A model generated the notes under the pieces. That model was not told the origin of the DNA and made no database searches. It was given only the letters and a program-made list of their open reading frames with translations. A program made the position numbers and the translations under genes. A stretch of 6,930 nt of DNA from Oscillospiraceae bacterium (GTDB taxonomy: Bacteria > Bacillota > Clostridia > Oscillospirales > Ruminococcaceae): the NCBI GenBank assembly GCA_031281115.1, contig JAITFV010000103.1, forward strand, positions 1 through 6,930, in the 5' to 3' direction. This document shows positions 1 through 6,265 of this stretch, piece after piece. Position 1 is the first letter of the stretch. Each line of letters opens with the position of its first letter.

Positions 1-14
1 ACGCAGCGGAAACC

Positions 15-60
15 CGTTTAAATTGAAACTGTGGAACAGTTTTCAATTTAAACGATTATA
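15..60. repeat. Palindromic dispersed repeat, copy A
   Basis: This is an imperfect palindrome. The arm at 15-31 (CGTTTAAATTGAAACTG) pairs with 37-54 around a five-base TGGAA loop, with one unpaired base in the right arm. Positions 32-60 are the exact reverse complement of 6902-6930, a 29-base match that ends only because the window ends. A smaller stem-loop (TCTGC at 61-65 with GCAGA at 73-77) follows directly. The arrangement suggests a short dispersed element of REP or MITE type, which is inference. No coding capacity, transposase or target-site duplication is visible. Confidence 0.75.
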
Positions 61-154
61 TCTGCAAGAAAAGCAGACAAATCAGATTCAGATTCGAGGA
101 TTTTGATAAAGGTTTGACGGCTCTCCCATATCCCCAAAATGGAAATTAACCCTA

Positions 155-180
155 AAAAAGACCTCCACAGAGGTCTTTTT
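155..180 (-). terminator. Intrinsic terminator of the surface-protein gene, probably bidirectional
   Basis: A perfect 11-bp stem (155-165 with 170-180) closes a four-base CACA loop. The core is GACCTC/GAGGTC, flanked by A and T runs. Read on the minus strand the stem is followed by six T residues, the classic Rho-independent form, 85 bases past the stop codon at 265. On the plus strand it ends in five T residues, so it could also stop transcription arriving from the left. Confidence 0.88.
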
Positions 181-196
181 AGTTGTTTTATTGATT

Positions 197-229
197 AGGA
201 ATTACCAAGAAATAAACTTGGCAATCCCT
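197..229 (-). repeat. Stem-loop in the 3' UTR, related to a second copy at the purK end
   Basis: AGGAATTACCAAG (197-209) and CTTGGCAATCCCT (217-229) form a 13-bp stem around a seven-base AAATAAA loop. Two positions are A-C mismatches on the plus strand but become G-U pairs in minus-strand RNA. This suggests the structure works as RNA in the transcript of the surface-protein gene. The right arm is nearly repeated at 3018-3036, overlapping the end of purK. It lies between the stop codon at 265 and the terminator at 155-180. A role in RNA stability or processing is only a guess. Confidence 0.6.
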
Positions 230-264
230 TAGGTATTTGCGAGTTGTTGTTCAACAGGTATTAG

Positions 265-2730
265 TTATTTCCGCTTCCTGCTGAGAATTATCATTGTTCC
301 CGAAGCTAAAATCATCGCCATGCTTACTGTAACCGCTGTCCCGGGGTTTGTATCGGGGTCTCTCTCGGGTTCAGACACATCAACACTGCTGCCCTCAACC
401 ACAAAGTCCATGGAACCGGTTGAACCGTCTAAAAATTCTACTATTATTGTATACGTTCCGTTTATTAACGTAGAAATGAAATCTGAATAGATGAGAACAG
501 CCGTGCTGCCCTCAAACACTCTCCCCGCGCTGAAATGATAGACATAATCTGCACCCAAGCCATAATCGGTATCCTCATACAAAAACAGTTCCCACGCATC
601 GCCGTTTTCAACAATTACGGCTCTGAACAACACGCCGTTAAGGTATACAAATGCCAATTCTTCATACGCCCCCGGGAACAAGAATAGTGAATCGCCCGTC
701 TCGGTGATTAAATGTATGCCGTGTTCAGGCTCAGGGTCGTTGTTAGGGTCGGGGTTGTTGTTAGGGTCGGGGTCGCTGTTAGGGTCAAAGTCGGAATTTG
801 GGTCGGAATCCGAGCCGGAATTTGAGTCCGGTTGATTAGAATTTGACGGCGTATTAGGTTCGCCGCCGCTGCTCCCACTGCTTCCGCTCCCGCCGCCGGA
901 TGGTGCTTTAGATGAAGGCGTAGCCGGAGGAGCGGGACAATCGCATGGTGTTTTGTATCCGCATTTCACGCACTCATCATCGCAATCGCTCGGGGTGCAG
1001 GTTTCGTCGGTAGTTCCACAGCCGCCTGTTGTCGTGCAGTTGTGTGTACTATCGCCATTGCTTACCCAATTATGCTCTATGGCTTCTTTAATTTCGTAAT
1101 CGCAGTTATCTCTTGCACATATTTGCGGTTCGCCGCAAGTTGCCGCTGTGCCGGATTCGTCATGTCCTAAGGCGGTTTCTATGACGTAACCGCAGTTGTC
1201 TCTTGCACAGATTTGCGGGTCGTTGCAATTCGCCGCCGTGCCAGATTCATCATGTTCTAATGCGGTTTCTATGACGTAACCGCAGTTGTTTCTTGCACAG
1301 ATTTGCGGGTCGTTGCAATTCGCCGCCGTGCCGGAATAATCGTGTTCTAATGCGGCTTCTATTTCAAAATCGCAGTTGTCTCTTGCACAGATTTGCGGGT
1401 CATCACAATTCGCCGCCGTGCCGGAATCATCGTGCCCTATAGCTTTTTTAATTTCAAAATCGCAGTTATCTCTTGCGCAGATTTGCGGGTCGTTGCAGTT
1501 TGCCGCCGTGCCGGATTCATCGTGCCCTATGGCTTTTTCAATTTCAAAATCACAATTGTCTCTTGCACAGATTTGCGGGTCATCGCAGTTTGCCGCCGTG
1601 CCGGAATAATCATGCCCTAATGCGGCTTCTATTTCATAATCGCAGTTATCTACCGCGCAGATTTGCGGGTCGTTACAAGTCGCCGCCGCGCCGGAATCAT
1701 CGTGGTTTAAAGCATGCATGACTTCCGCCATGAGTGTGCCACCCACAGGCTCAAATTCATCAAATTCATATTCTTCAAGTTCCGCATAAACCCTGAATGT
1801 ATAACCGCCTAACATTAGGTCATCAATATCGCTGAGACTCTCTAAAGCTCCGGGAGTATTAATGAAAATGTTATCAATCAGCACAAATGTATCACCGACC
1901 TCTAAAGATTCGCCGGGTGTGCCTATGAAAGTAACAGAATCTTCTCCGCCTGATTCAGAATAGTACGGTAAACCCTGACCTCGCGGAAGTTCTCCGCCAA
2001 AAAGGAAATTACCCCCTGCAGCTTCTAATACTACAGAATCATTAACTGCTCCCGTTATATCGAATATATATTTTTCAACATCCATACTTGCGTTTCCGTT
2101 TAATGTCACCGTGTCACCTAACTTAGCGGAGAGCGTTGTTGCACCCAAGTGTGCGATATTGTGCCACTCTGAAGCGGTGCTGCCGCCGCCGCTGACAATT
2201 ATTTCGGGGGCTGCCAGAATTTCGTATGTATAAAGCTGTGCAGAACCGCCGCTGCCGCCTGTGCCGAGTACAGTCGTTTCTCCGTCGCTGCCGCCGATAA
2301 CCGAGAGGGTGCCGCTGAGGATTAAATCCGCATAAACGTATACTTCTGCATATCCGCCGCTGCCGCCGTCCCCTCCTTCATTAGGATTCCCTTCAGCGAT
2401 AGAAGCGAAAATAATATCTTCAAGGCTGCCGATGTCATCGTGTTGGCCCGGAGTATCAAAAAAAAGATGTTCTCCTCTTAAATCATATTCAATCGAGCCG
2501 TTCGCTCCGGAGAAGCCGCTATCCACAGGTTGATAGCCACTGCCGCCCGCATCACCGCCGCTACCGCCGGCAACTGTCATAAAGATGCCGACTATTTCTT
2601 CCGGCTGTTCCGGCGGGTCGTCAAAAGCTACGCTATATGTCAGGTTCGCCGCCGCGATAATCCCTGTCATCAAAAGAGCCAACGCGGCTTTGCGAACTTT
2701 TGAAAAACTGCGTTTTTGTTCTCTGCTCAT
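265..2730 (-). CDS. Secreted, probably sortase-anchored surface protein with seven Cys/His repeats
   Basis: The 821-residue product is built for export. It has a basic N-terminus, then a hydrophobic stretch at about 15-35 that reads as a signal peptide. Residues 36-335 are Gly-rich, acidic and probably beta-rich. Residues 340-549 hold seven 30-residue repeats with the pattern H-x8-C-x5-C-x4-C. Residues 550-598 form a further Cys-rich module, with C587 and C590 spaced like a metal knuckle. Residues 600-668 are a Gly/Ser then Asp/Pro/Asn linker. Residues 670-780 form a predicted beta-sandwich resembling the X2/Ig-like domains of clostridial surface proteins. The end is NPGTA (795-799), a hydrophobic segment and a basic RKRK tail, which is the layout of a sortase signal. 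The ATG at 2730 has AAGGAAGGA twelve bases upstream and its own promoter. The specific function is unknown. Adhesion or metal binding is inferred from composition only, and no enzyme domain was recognised. Confidence 0.9.
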   Translation of the reverse strand: MSREQKRSFSKVRKAALALLMTGIIAAANLTYSVAFDDPPEQPEEIVGIFMTVAGGSGGDAGGSGYQPVDSGFSGANGSIEYDLRGEHLFFDTPGQHDDIGSLEDIIFASIAEGNPNEGGDGGSGGYAEVYVYADLILSGTLSVIGGSDGETTVLGTGGSGGSAQLYTYEILAAPEIIVSGGGSTASEWHNIAHLGATTLSAKLGDTVTLNGNASMDVEKYIFDITGAVNDSVVLEAAGGNFLFGGELPRGQGLPYYSESGGEDSVTFIGTPGESLEVGDTFVLIDNIFINTPGALESLSDIDDLMLGGYTFRVYAELEEYEFDEFEPVGGTLMAEVMHALNHDDSGAAATCNDPQICAVDNCDYEIEAALGHDYSGTAANCDDPQICARDNCDFEIEKAIGHDESGTAANCNDPQICARDNCDFEIKKAIGHDDSGTAANCDDPQICARDNCDFEIEAALEHDYSGTAANCNDPQICARNNCGYVIETALEHDESGTAANCNDPQICARDNCGYVIETALGHDESGTAATCGEPQICARDNCDYEIKEAIEHNWVSNGDSTHNCTTTGGCGTTDETCTPSDCDDECVKCGYKTPCDCPAPPATPSSKAPSGGGSGSSGSSGGEPNTPSNSNQPDSNSGSDSDPNSDFDPNSDPDPNNNPDPNNDPEPEHGIHLITETGDSLFLFPGAYEELAFVYLNGVLFRAVIVENGDAWELFLYEDTDYGLGADYVYHFSAGRVFEGSTAVLIYSDFISTLINGTYTIIVEFLDGSTGSMDFVVEGSSVDVSEPERDPDTNPGTAVTVSMAMILASGTMIILSRKRK
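740..811. repeat. 18-base tandem repeat encoding the Asp/Pro/Asn linker
   Basis: Four consecutive 18-base units start at 740, 758, 776 and 794. They share a TTAGGGTC-like core and become more divergent to the right. On the coding strand they give the DPN-type hexapeptide repeats of the linker at about residues 640-664. Such linkers usually act as wall-spanning spacers and change length by slippage. The reading frame is preserved because the unit is six codons long. Confidence 0.7.
1084..1713. repeat. Seven tandem 90-base repeats inside the surface-protein gene
   Basis: The units run 1713-1624, 1623-1534, 1533-1444, 1443-1354, 1353-1264, 1263-1174 and 1173-1084, each exactly 30 codons. The central part of each (ending in the PQICARDNC peptide) is almost identical at DNA level. 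The units starting at 1353 and 1263 differ at only a few bases, which suggests recent duplication or gene conversion. Variation is concentrated at the residue after His-Asp (D, Y or E) and at the last four or five residues of each unit. The first and last units are the most divergent, as expected when an array grows by internal unequal exchange. Confidence 0.92.
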
Positions 2731-2772
2731 CTAAAGTATATTTCCTTCCTTATAATATAATAGGTAATTCCC

Positions 2773-2801
2773 ATAATATAAAATTCCGCGCCGGAAGTCA
2801 A
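2773..2801 (-). promoter_or_regulatory. Sigma-A-type promoter of the surface-protein gene
   Basis: Read on the minus strand, TTGACT (2801-2796) and TATTAT (2778-2773) are separated by exactly 17 bases, each box one base from consensus. The transcription start would fall near 2766, giving a leader of about 36 bases. That leader contains the ribosome binding site AAGGAAGGA (2751-2743). The surface-protein gene is therefore probably transcribed on its own rather than only from purEK read-through. Confidence 0.75.
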
Positions 2802-2922
2802 TAGATGTTTCGCAATCAGTTGTTTTCTTTCGTAAACGGTTTGCCGCCGCGGGTATCAATCCTCCACAGCAAAACTGCGTTTTTATTCGCTCGTGCAGGG
2901 TGCTTTAAGTCGGTGTTTGTTA

Positions 2923-2985
2923 TCCATTTAAGAAATGGACAACAGGTTCCGCGGCTCTCAAGCCGCGGAACCTGTCGCTGTAGCG
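2923..2985. repeat. Cluster of three inverted repeats between purK and the surface-protein gene
   Basis: Three hairpins lie side by side. The first is TCCATTT/AAATGGA (2923-2929 and 2933-2939, three-base loop). The second is a perfect 15-bp GC-rich stem (2942-2956 with 2961-2975, CTCA loop, core CCGCGG). The third is the short palindrome CGCTGTAGCG at 2976-2985. The large hairpin could end purK transcription about 55-90 bases past its stop, but neither strand has a T run directly after it. A dispersed palindromic element or a non-canonical terminator fits equally well. The rest of 2731-3029 holds only the promoter and repeat described separately, and no supported gene. Confidence 0.7.
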
Positions 2986-3006
2986 CCATCCCTAAAATCC
3001 AATAAA

Positions 3007-3036
3007 CCAATTTATTTCTTGGCAATTCCTTAAGTT
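3007..3036 (-). repeat. Second copy of the small hairpin repeat, overlapping the purK stop codon
   Basis: Plus-strand CTTGGCAATTCCTTA (3018-3032) matches 217-231 with one mismatch, and similarity continues weakly past it. Here the potential stem is shorter (CCAA 3007-3010 with TTGG 3019-3022), and the intervening TTTATTT is the reverse complement of the loop in the other copy. The repeat includes the purK stop codon (3030-3032). Both copies sit at gene 3' ends in the same orientation. Confidence 0.5.
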
Positions 3037-4169
3037 TGTGGAGTAATACCCACAATTTTAATTATCTCTTTTGCCCTCTCTGCGCATTCAACCGCGCCCT
3101 CAACTGTTTCATCAATCACCGTAAAATGTCCCATCTTGCGGGCTTTTTTTGATTCAGGCTTGCCATAGAGATGGATACGGATATTAGGATTTTCGCGGTA
3201 GGCGTCCTCAGCGCCTATTAGTTCTGCTTTTCCGTTGCTTTGTCCGAGCAGATTTACCATCACTGTCGGCTGCTTTAATTCAACGCTGCCAAAGGGTAAG
3301 CCTACGATTGCCCTGATGTGGTTCTCAAACTGGTTTGCGAAACAACCCTCAATTGTATAATGCCCCGAATTATGCGGGCGCGGGGCGACTTCGTTGACAA
3401 AAATCCCGCCGCCTTCAGTTACAAACATCTCCACACAGAAAGTCCCGACTCCCTCAAAAACTTCCATAACTTTTTCAGCTACAACTGTAGCTTTTTCGAT
3501 AGTTTCCGAGTCAATCCTTGCAGGGACTACTGTGGTGTCTAAAATGCTGTTACAATGAATATTCTCGGCAATGGGATAAATTACATTCGTACCGTTAATG
3601 GCGCGGCAGGCAATCACCGAGATTTCCTTTTCAAAATCAATAAAATCTTCGAGCATAAGCTCTTTTGCGCCGCCGCCGAGAGCGGCATAAGCTGCTTTTA
3701 TATCCGCTTCTGTTCTGATTAAGGCAGTGCCTTTGCCGTCGTAACCGCCTTTTGTGGTCTTTAGCATACCGATGCCGATGTCTGCAAAACTATGTATTTT
3801 TTTGAAATTCGGTACAGGAACACCTGCTTCTCTTAGTGCTTTTTTCTGCATGAATTTATCTTGAATTATTTCTAAGCTGTTAACCGATGGGTAGATTATA
3901 TGACCGTCTGCTTCAAGTTTTTTCAAAGCCGCCACGCTTATAAGTTCCCATTCGTAGGTTATGACGTCAACTTTCTCAGCGAGCCTTTTATAAGCCGCCT
4001 TATCGTCCAAAGCGGCAACAATAAGCTCATCGCTTACGCTGCGCGACGGGCAATCTGCGTCAGGGTCAAGCGTCACAACGTAAAAACCCATTCTTTTCGC
4101 TTCTAAAATCATCATCTTCCCGAGCTGACCGCCGCCGATTATGCCGATTTTTTTATTAATTACGCTCAT
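3030..4169 (-). CDS. purK: N5-carboxyaminoimidazole ribonucleotide synthase (PurK)
   Basis: PurK uses ATP and bicarbonate to convert AIR to N5-CAIR in the cytoplasm, the step before PurE in de novo purine synthesis. The 379-residue length fits the family. The N-terminal domain opens with GIIGGGQLGKMM (9-20), the family's start motif, followed by TYEWE at 71-75. The ATP-grasp part includes KGGYDGKG (140-147), the acidic EDFIDFEKEIS segment (174-184), NIHCNSILD (203-211) and the metal-binding end NEVAPRPHNSGH (259-270). The ATG at 4169 was chosen because it immediately precedes the glycine-rich motif and has GGAG ten bases upstream. Extending to 4211 would add 14 residues overlapping purE. One base separates it from the purE stop, so the two are co-transcribed and probably translationally coupled. 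No domain is missing. Confidence 0.95.
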   Translation of the reverse strand: MSVINKKIGIIGGGQLGKMMILEAKRMGFYVVTLDPDADCPSRSVSDELIVAALDDKAAYKRLAEKVDVITYEWELISVAALKKLEADGHIIYPSVNSLEIIQDKFMQKKALREAGVPVPNFKKIHSFADIGIGMLKTTKGGYDGKGTALIRTEADIKAAYAALGGGAKELMLEDFIDFEKEISVIACRAINGTNVIYPIAENIHCNSILDTTVVPARIDSETIEKATVVAEKVMEVFEGVGTFCVEMFVTEGGGIFVNEVAPRPHNSGHYTIEGCFANQFENHIRAIVGLPFGSVELKQPTVMVNLLGQSNGKAELIGAEDAYRENPNIRIHLYGKPESKKARKMGHFTVIDETVEGAVECAERAKEIIKIVGITPQT

Positions 4170-4170
4170 C

Positions 4171-4680
4171 TTACATATTCTCCAAATATTTCTCATAGCC
4201 GGACTCGGCAAGCTTTTCTATTTTTTCATTAACGAATTCAACTAAATTCTGTTTATATTCTTCTAATTTTTTCGCAAGTTTATCGTCACTTACCGAAAGA
4301 ATCGAAGCTGCTAAAATCCCTGCATTTTTTGCGCCGTTAATTGCGACCGCAGCAACCGGAATTCCGGGCGGCATCTGCACTATTGAGTACAGTGAATCCA
4401 CCCCGCCGAGAGCCTTTGTCATAATCGGCACACCGATTACCGGCAGTGTTGTCAGTGAAGCTGTCATGCCGGGCAGGTGTGCGCTGCCGCCGGCTCCCGC
4501 GATGATAACTTTCAAGCCGCGCTCTTTTGCAGTTTTCGCGTATTCAAAGAGCCTGTCCGGCGTTCTGTGCGCCGAAACTATAGTGAGTTCAAATGAGATA
4601 CCGAACTCGGCTAAGAAATCTGCCGCTTCTTTCATGACCGGTAAATCCGAATCGCTGCCCATGATAATTCCTACATCCAT
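4171..4680 (-). CDS. purE: N5-carboxyaminoimidazole ribonucleotide mutase, class I (PurE)
   Basis: PurE moves the carboxyl group of N5-CAIR to carbon 4 of the imidazole ring, giving CAIR. The 169-residue product shows all class I landmarks: GSDSD (8-12) for phosphate binding, SAHRTP (36-41), [12 protein letters not shown] (61-72) with the active-site histidine, QMPPGIPVA (102-110) and [12 protein letters not shown] (114-125). Class I enzymes work with PurK, which is the next gene. The ATG at 4680 is preferred because homology begins there at [12 protein letters not shown] and AAAGGA (4698-4693) lies twelve bases upstream. The open frame continues to a TTG at 4815, but that part contains the promoter and leader hairpin. 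No other purine gene is visible here, so purEK may be separated from the rest of the pathway or the cluster may lie elsewhere. Confidence 0.96.
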   Translation of the reverse strand: MDVGIIMGSDSDLPVMKEAADFLAEFGISFELTIVSAHRTPDRLFEYAKTAKERGLKVIIAGAGGSAHLPGMTASLTTLPVIGVPIMTKALGGVDSLYSIVQMPPGIPVAAVAINGAKNAGILAASILSVSDDKLAKKLEEYKQNLVEFVNEKIEKLAESGYEKYLENM

Positions 4681-4716
4681 ACTTTCATAAAGTCCTTTCT
4701 TCACTAACGATGAATG

Positions 4717-4756
4717 AAAACCCGACCCTACATTATTGTAGGGTGCCGTACCGGTT
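4717..4756 (-). promoter_or_regulatory. Stem-loop in the purE leader, possible attenuator
   Basis: A perfect 8-bp stem (ACCCTACA 4725-4732 with TGTAGGGT 4737-4744, TTAT loop) lies in the untranslated leader. In minus-strand RNA, AACCG (4756-4752) can also pair with CGGGTT (4724-4719) with one bulged base, lengthening the stem across a seven-base bulge. The structure is then followed by a short U run (TTTTC). This could be a weak attenuator or a stability element. I do not recognise a known riboswitch core or PurR box, so the ligand, if any, is unknown. Confidence 0.45.
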
Positions 4757-4785
4757 ACAACATTTCGCAATTTCTTAACAATTAC

Positions 4786-4815
4786 ATTGTACCATATTAC
4801 GGAGGCAATTGTCAA
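4786..4815 (-). promoter_or_regulatory. Sigma-A promoter of purEK with extended -10
   Basis: On the minus strand the -35 box is a perfect TTGACA (4815-4810). After an 18-base spacer comes TACAAT (4791-4786), preceded by TGG, giving an extended -10. Transcription would start near 4779, leaving a leader of about 98 bases before the purE ATG. The -35 box lies inside two tandem ACAATTG heptamers (about 4820-4807), which could be an operator. The promoter begins only eight bases past the spoVAE stop. Confidence 0.8.
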
Positions 4816-4822
4816 TTGTCCG

Positions 4823-5182
4823 TCAGCTCATTTTATCCCCTCGCTTGAACAGCACCGCCACAATCAATGCAAACATCACTACAGCCGCCATTCCCGCTGC
4901 TGCTGCCGTGAACCCGCCCGTGAAAATCCCAAGCAAGCCTTTCTCGCCGACTGCTTTTTGCACGCCATCTGCAAGCAGATAGCCGAAACCTGTCAGCGGT
5001 ACAGTTGCGCCTGCCCCCGCAAGGTCAACCAATGGCTTGTATAATCCCGTTCCGCCCAAAGCTACACCCGCAACTGCGTAAGCTACGAGAATCCGCGCAG
5101 AGCTAAGCTTTGTTAGGTCTATAAGAAGCTGTCCGATTAGGCAGAGTCCACCGCCTATTAAAAACGCCCATAAATAATTCAT
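4823..5182 (-). CDS. spoVAE: Stage V sporulation protein AE (SpoVAEb type)
   Basis: This 119-residue membrane protein belongs to the SpoVAC/SpoVAEb family, part of the inner spore membrane channel for Ca-DPA. Hydrophobic segments lie at about 3-22, 30-47, 59-74 and 84-112, and the C-terminus is short and basic. The family signature [12 protein letters not shown] (55-66) is also present in SpoVAC here, showing the two are paralogues. An ATG at 5194 would add four residues, but it directly abuts the ribosome binding site AGGAAGGA (5202-5195). The ATG at 5182 lies twelve bases from it, like the other starts in this window. It follows spoVAD after a structured gap and is the last recognisable spoVA gene. 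No spoVAEa or spoVAF follows. Confidence 0.92.
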   Translation of the reverse strand: MNYLWAFLIGGGLCLIGQLLIDLTKLSSARILVAYAVAGVALGGTGLYKPLVDLAGAGATVPLTGFGYLLADGVQKAVGEKGLLGIFTGGFTAAAAGMAAVVMFALIVAVLFKRGDKMS

Positions 5183-5202
5183 GATTATGACCATTCCTTC
5201 CT

Positions 5203-5271
5203 CATTTCATATGGAATTGCTATATTCCTGAAATGTGCTTCGTAGCACCCGTCATTCACACGATATGTGAA
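5203..5271 (-). promoter_or_regulatory. Three stacked stem-loops between spoVAD and spoVAE
   Basis: In mRNA order, TTCACA/TGTGAA (5271-5266 with 5260-5255) overlaps the end of spoVAD just ahead of its stop codon. GTGCT/AGCAC follows (5248-5244 with 5239-5235, four-base loop). Then comes a longer stem in which CATTTCA/TGAAATG (5235-5229 with 5209-5203) encloses GGAAT/ATTCC (5228-5224 with 5217-5213). The last stem ends directly at the spoVAE ribosome binding site (5202-5195). This could set the SpoVAE:SpoVAD ratio by limiting ribosome access or protecting the mRNA, which is inference. Confidence 0.55.
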
Positions 5272-6265
5272 CAGCGTGGGCGACTGATGGTATGCTTTCG
5301 CCTTGTTGAATCATCGTAGGCGACATTAATGCGCCGGTTGCAACGAAAAGCACATTTTTAAGCATACCCTCGGTAATTCGATTTAAAATCACACTGCACA
5401 GAACACTTGCACTACACCCACAACCGGACGCACCTGCATGAACGTCCTGTTCCTTCATTTTATAAAGCATCATCCCGCAATCAGCATGAACATTTGCTAT
5501 ATCAATGTCATCACGCTTGAACAAATCAATCAGCAAGCCGCTTCCGGCTGTCCCTAAATCGCCCGTGAGAATCATATCGAAGCTGCAGATTGATTGATTT
5601 GTATTCGCGAGATGCGCAGAAATCGTTTCCCAAGCCGCGCTTGCCATTGCGCCGCCCATATTATTAACATCCTTCACTCCCATGTCTGTCACCTTCCCGA
5701 ATGTTACAGCGTTAATATAAGGGGGGGCTTTTCGCGGCGCAACCACCGCGCATCCTGCTGCCGTCGCTGTCCACTGCGCTGTCGGTGTGCGCTGACCGCC
5801 GTAATTCACAGGCAGACGGAACTGCCGTTCAGCCGAGCAGAAGTGCGAGCTTGTCATTGCGGCTGCGTTCTGCGCCACACCAGATTCCACGAAAACCGAA
5901 GCGAGCGCGAGTCCCTCCGCCATCGTTGAACAGGCACCGAAAAGCCCGATGAAAGGAATATCGAAATCGCGAATTCCATAAGAAGAACAAGTACATTGAT
6001 TTAATAAATCCCCCGCGAAAACGAAGCTTATATCTGTTTCTGCAAGCTGACCTTTTTCAAGCGCGGCACGGAATGCACTCTTTTGCAGGATTACTTCCGC
6101 TTTTTCCCAGCTGCTGCTTTCACCGAAATGTGCCGCTTCGCCGATGTAATCGAAATAATTTGCTAAAGGCCCGTCTCCCTCTTTCGGTCCGGCCGCCGAA
6201 GCCCACGATAAAATCGACGGCGCATTGTTAAGTTCAATCGTGCCTTTTCCCAAATAATTCCCCAT
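5252..6265 (-). CDS. spoVAD: Stage V sporulation protein AD (SpoVAD), DPA-binding
   Basis: SpoVAD is the soluble, thiolase-fold member of the SpoVA complex and binds dipicolinic acid during its transport across the inner spore membrane. The 337-residue length matches the Bacillus protein. Recognisable segments in order are SAAGPKEGDGPL (23-34), AGDLLNQC (84-91), FGACSTMAEG (109-118) with the conserved Cys at 112, SSHFCSAERQFR (139-150), YGGQRTPTA (155-163), ILTGDL (232-237), DCGMMLY (262-268), AGASGCGCSA (277-286) and VATGALMSPTMIQQGESIP (308-326). The start codon directly abuts the spoVAC stop (TAAATG), which implies translational coupling. The only nearby ribosome binding sequence is a weak GGGACGG. 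Expression is expected in the forespore under sigma-G, by analogy with Bacillus. No truncation or missing segment is apparent. Confidence 0.97.
   Translation of the reverse strand: MGNYLGKGTIELNNAPSILSWASAAGPKEGDGPLANYFDYIGEAAHFGESSSWEKAEVILQKSAFRAALEKGQLAETDISFVFAGDLLNQCTCSSYGIRDFDIPFIGLFGACSTMAEGLALASVFVESGVAQNAAAMTSSHFCSAERQFRLPVNYGGQRTPTAQWTATAAGCAVVAPRKAPPYINAVTFGKVTDMGVKDVNNMGGAMASAAWETISAHLANTNQSICSFDMILTGDLGTAGSGLLIDLFKRDDIDIANVHADCGMMLYKMKEQDVHAGASGCGCSASVLCSVILNRITEGMLKNVLFVATGALMSPTMIQQGESIPSVAHAVHISCE

Noticed and set aside
1084..1713. Regularly spaced repeats resembling a CRISPR array
   Set aside because: The units are contiguous 90-base codon repeats with no unique spacers, and they lie in a long open frame.
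1376..1721. Repetitive plus-strand open frames opposite the 90-base repeats
   Set aside because: They arise only because the 90-base unit is a multiple of three and free of stops on the other strand. The minus-strand frame has the signal peptide, anchor and promoter.
2805..3005. Possible 66-residue plus-strand gene
   Set aside because: It runs through the same inverted repeats, has no ribosome binding site that I can see, and its peptide mirrors the palindrome on the other strand.
2816..3055. Possible 79-residue minus-strand gene between purK and the surface-protein gene
   Set aside because: It starts inside purK in another frame, reads through the hairpin cluster, and no ribosome binding site was identified for it. 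The region looks like non-coding repeat sequence.
4170..4211. Upstream start for purK giving 14 extra residues
   Set aside because: It would overlap the end of purE, and the extra residues are unlike the family, which begins a few residues before the GGGQLG motif.
4681..4785. Guanine or PRPP riboswitch in the purE leader
   Set aside because: The leader is only about 98 bases and shows one simple stem-loop; the conserved junction sequences of the known purine riboswitches are not visible.
4681..4815. N-terminal extension of purE to a TTG codon at 4815
   Set aside because: The TTG is part of the perfect -35 box, the extension covers the -10 box and leader hairpin, and PurE homology starts at the ATG at 4680, which has a ribosome binding site.
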